Shown: positions 6,245-7,043 of the stretch, in pieces | Layout of the letters: every line of letters starts with the position of its first letter | How positions within the stretch are numbered: position 1 is the first letter of the stretch | NCBI GenBank assembly: GCA_937907595.1 | Contig: CALCXL010000934.1 | Location: forward strand, 1-7,043 | Length of the DNA: 7,043 nt | Direction: 5' to 3' | DNA from: an uncultured Pseudomonadota bacterium | GTDB lineage: Bacteria > Myxococcota_A > UBA796 > UBA9615 | The notes under the pieces: model-generated | Told to the model about the DNA's origin: nothing | The model's database searches: none | What the model saw: only the letters and a program-made list of their open reading frames with translations | Translations under genes and position numbers: made by a program

Positions 6245-7043
6245 ATGGAGAAGAAGGGCGCCACCCGGTTCCACATCCTCGACCTGCTCCAGGACAAGGG
6301 CGGCGCGCGGCCGGGCGTGGCCGCTGAGGTCCACGCGGAGACCGGGGTGCCTGAGGCCGACGTGCACGGCGTCGCCAGCTTCTACTCCCTGCTCCGCGCC
6401 CCCGGCGATCGCTTCCGCGTCTGCCAGAGCCCGTCCTGCAAGCTCGCCGGCGCCGATGACCTGGCCGCCGACCTGCGCTCCAAAGGCGAAGACGTCGAGC
6501 TCGTCTCCTGCCTTGGCCAGTGCGATCGCGGCCCCGTGGCCCTGGATCACGACCTGGAGCTGGTGGCCTGGGGCGAGCGCGGCGGAGTCACCCCCGACGA
6601 CCCCGATCTGCCCATGAACCTGGCCGGGGCCGACGACCCTGGCTGGGCCGCGCTGCACCGGGCCCGATCGGTGGGCGCCGACGCCGTTCTGGCCGAGCTC
6701 GACGCCTCGGGCCTGCAGGGCCGCGGAGGCGCAGGCTTCCCCGCCGCCTTCAAGTGGAAGGCCGTGCGGGGCCAGACGGAGACCACCCGCTACGTCGTCG
6801 TCAACGCCGACGAGGGCGAGCCCGGGACCTTCAAGGACCGGGAGGTGATGCTCCGTCGCCCCCACCTGATGCTGGAGGGCATGGCCATCGCCGCCTTCGT
6901 GGCGGGGGCGCAGGTGGCCTTCGTCTATGTGCGCGGGGAGTTCAAGGACTGCATCCGCTCCCTGGAGGGGGCGATCGAGGCCGCGCGGCCGCACCTGGAC
7001 GGCCTGGAGATCCGCATCGTTGAGGGCCACGGCGCCTACATCT
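6245..7043 (+). CDS. NuoE-NuoF fusion: NADH-oxidising flavo-iron-sulfur subunit (complex I or formate dehydrogenase beta type), C-terminus beyond window
   Basis: The 266 visible codons join two modules. Residues 1-110 are a NuoE-like thioredoxin-fold [2Fe-2S] domain: a helical part with HGVASFYSLL (41-50), then four cysteine ligands as C-x4-C (Cys60, Cys65) and C-x3-C (Cys89, Cys93, in CLGQCDRGP). From about 130 a NuoF-like domain begins, with the FMN/NADH glycine-rich loop GRGGAGFP (159-166), KWK (170-172) and NADEGEPGTFKDRE (187-200). The sequence leaves the window at GHGAYI, just before the expected CGEE motif, so the [4Fe-4S] cysteines are not seen. In the family, electrons pass from NADH to FMN and then to Fe-S clusters (or in reverse). 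Separate NuoE and NuoF are usual in complex I; fused forms occur in formate dehydrogenase beta subunits and in HoxF of NAD-reducing hydrogenases, so the exact complex is undecided and no symbol is given. The NuoE part is short at its N-terminus: 59 residues precede the first Cys, against roughly 80-90 in standalone NuoE. Confidence 0.9.
   Translation, partial: MEKKGATRFHILDLLQDKGGARPGVAAEVHAETGVPEADVHGVASFYSLLRAPGDRFRVCQSPSCKLAGADDLAADLRSKGEDVELVSCLGQCDRGPVALDHDLELVAWGERGGVTPDDPDLPMNLAGADDPGWAALHRARSVGADAVLAELDASGLQGRGGAGFPAAFKWKAVRGQTETTRYVVVNADEGEPGTFKDREVMLRRPHLMLEGMAIAAFVAGAQVAFVYVRGEFKDCIRSLEGAIEAARPHLDGLEIRIVEGHGAYI

Noticed and set aside
4834..6297. 487-codon minus-strand open frame overlapping the membrane-anchored kinase
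   Set aside because: It is the frame-shifted shadow of the kinase gene, Arg/Gly/Ala-rich, with no domain.
5007..6617. 536-codon plus-strand open frame opposite the membrane-anchored kinase and running into the NuoEF-type gene
   Set aside because: The minus-strand kinase shows complete catalytic motifs and the NuoE/NuoF motifs lie in another frame. This frame has no recognisable motif and reflects GC-rich codon structure.
6032..7030. 332-codon minus-strand open frame opposite the NuoEF-type gene
   Set aside because: The plus strand encodes clear Cys ligands and NADEGEPG-type motifs. The antisense frame has no recognisable domain.

Overview
This is a very GC-rich window (about 73% by eye) with long ORFs and almost exclusively G/C third codon positions. 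It holds two full-length Hanks-type Ser/Thr protein kinases of different architecture, an exported lipoprotein with beta-helix features, and the start of a fused NuoE-NuoF redox subunit. Large kinase repertoires, kinases fused to AAA ATPase and TPR modules, and lipoproteins with Pro/Asp/Glu-rich linkers are typical of Myxococcota and related former Deltaproteobacteria. The organism assignment is an inference from style and composition, not from a marker gene.

Layout from left to right. Positions 1-631 (minus) carry the N-terminal 210 codons of a lipoprotein whose C-terminus lies beyond the left edge. Positions 632-853 are a 222-bp divergent intergenic region with a perfect 8-bp inverted repeat (681-708). 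Positions 854-4348 (plus) encode a 1164-residue cytosolic protein: N-terminal kinase, degenerate AAA/NTPase module, winged-helix-like segment, and a long TPR array. Positions 4349-4403 are a short convergent gap containing a 23-bp tandem repeat that begins inside the upstream gene; no clear terminator is visible. Positions 4404-6074 (minus) encode a 556-residue kinase with a Pro/Ala/acidic linker and a single C-terminal membrane anchor. Positions 6075-6244 are a second divergent intergenic region; both flanking genes lack a Shine-Dalgarno and have a -10-like hexamer exactly 6 nt before the ATG, which suggests leaderless transcripts. Positions 6245-7043 (plus) encode the first 266 codons of a NuoE-NuoF fusion that continues past the right edge.

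No operon is visible inside the window. The genes alternate in direction (minus, plus, minus, plus), so each probably has its own promoter. The two kinases face each other tail to tail and are likely signalling proteins: one cytosolic and scaffold-like, the other anchored to the membrane. The NuoEF-type gene belongs to NADH-linked electron transfer, either complex I or an NAD-dependent formate dehydrogenase or hydrogenase. Nothing here links it functionally to the kinases. I found no RNA gene, CRISPR array, insertion sequence or phage gene, and no clear new defence or biosynthetic system. The most unusual points are the altered ATPase motifs of the large kinase, the possible leaderless promoter pair, and an apparent excess of GATC/CGATCG words.
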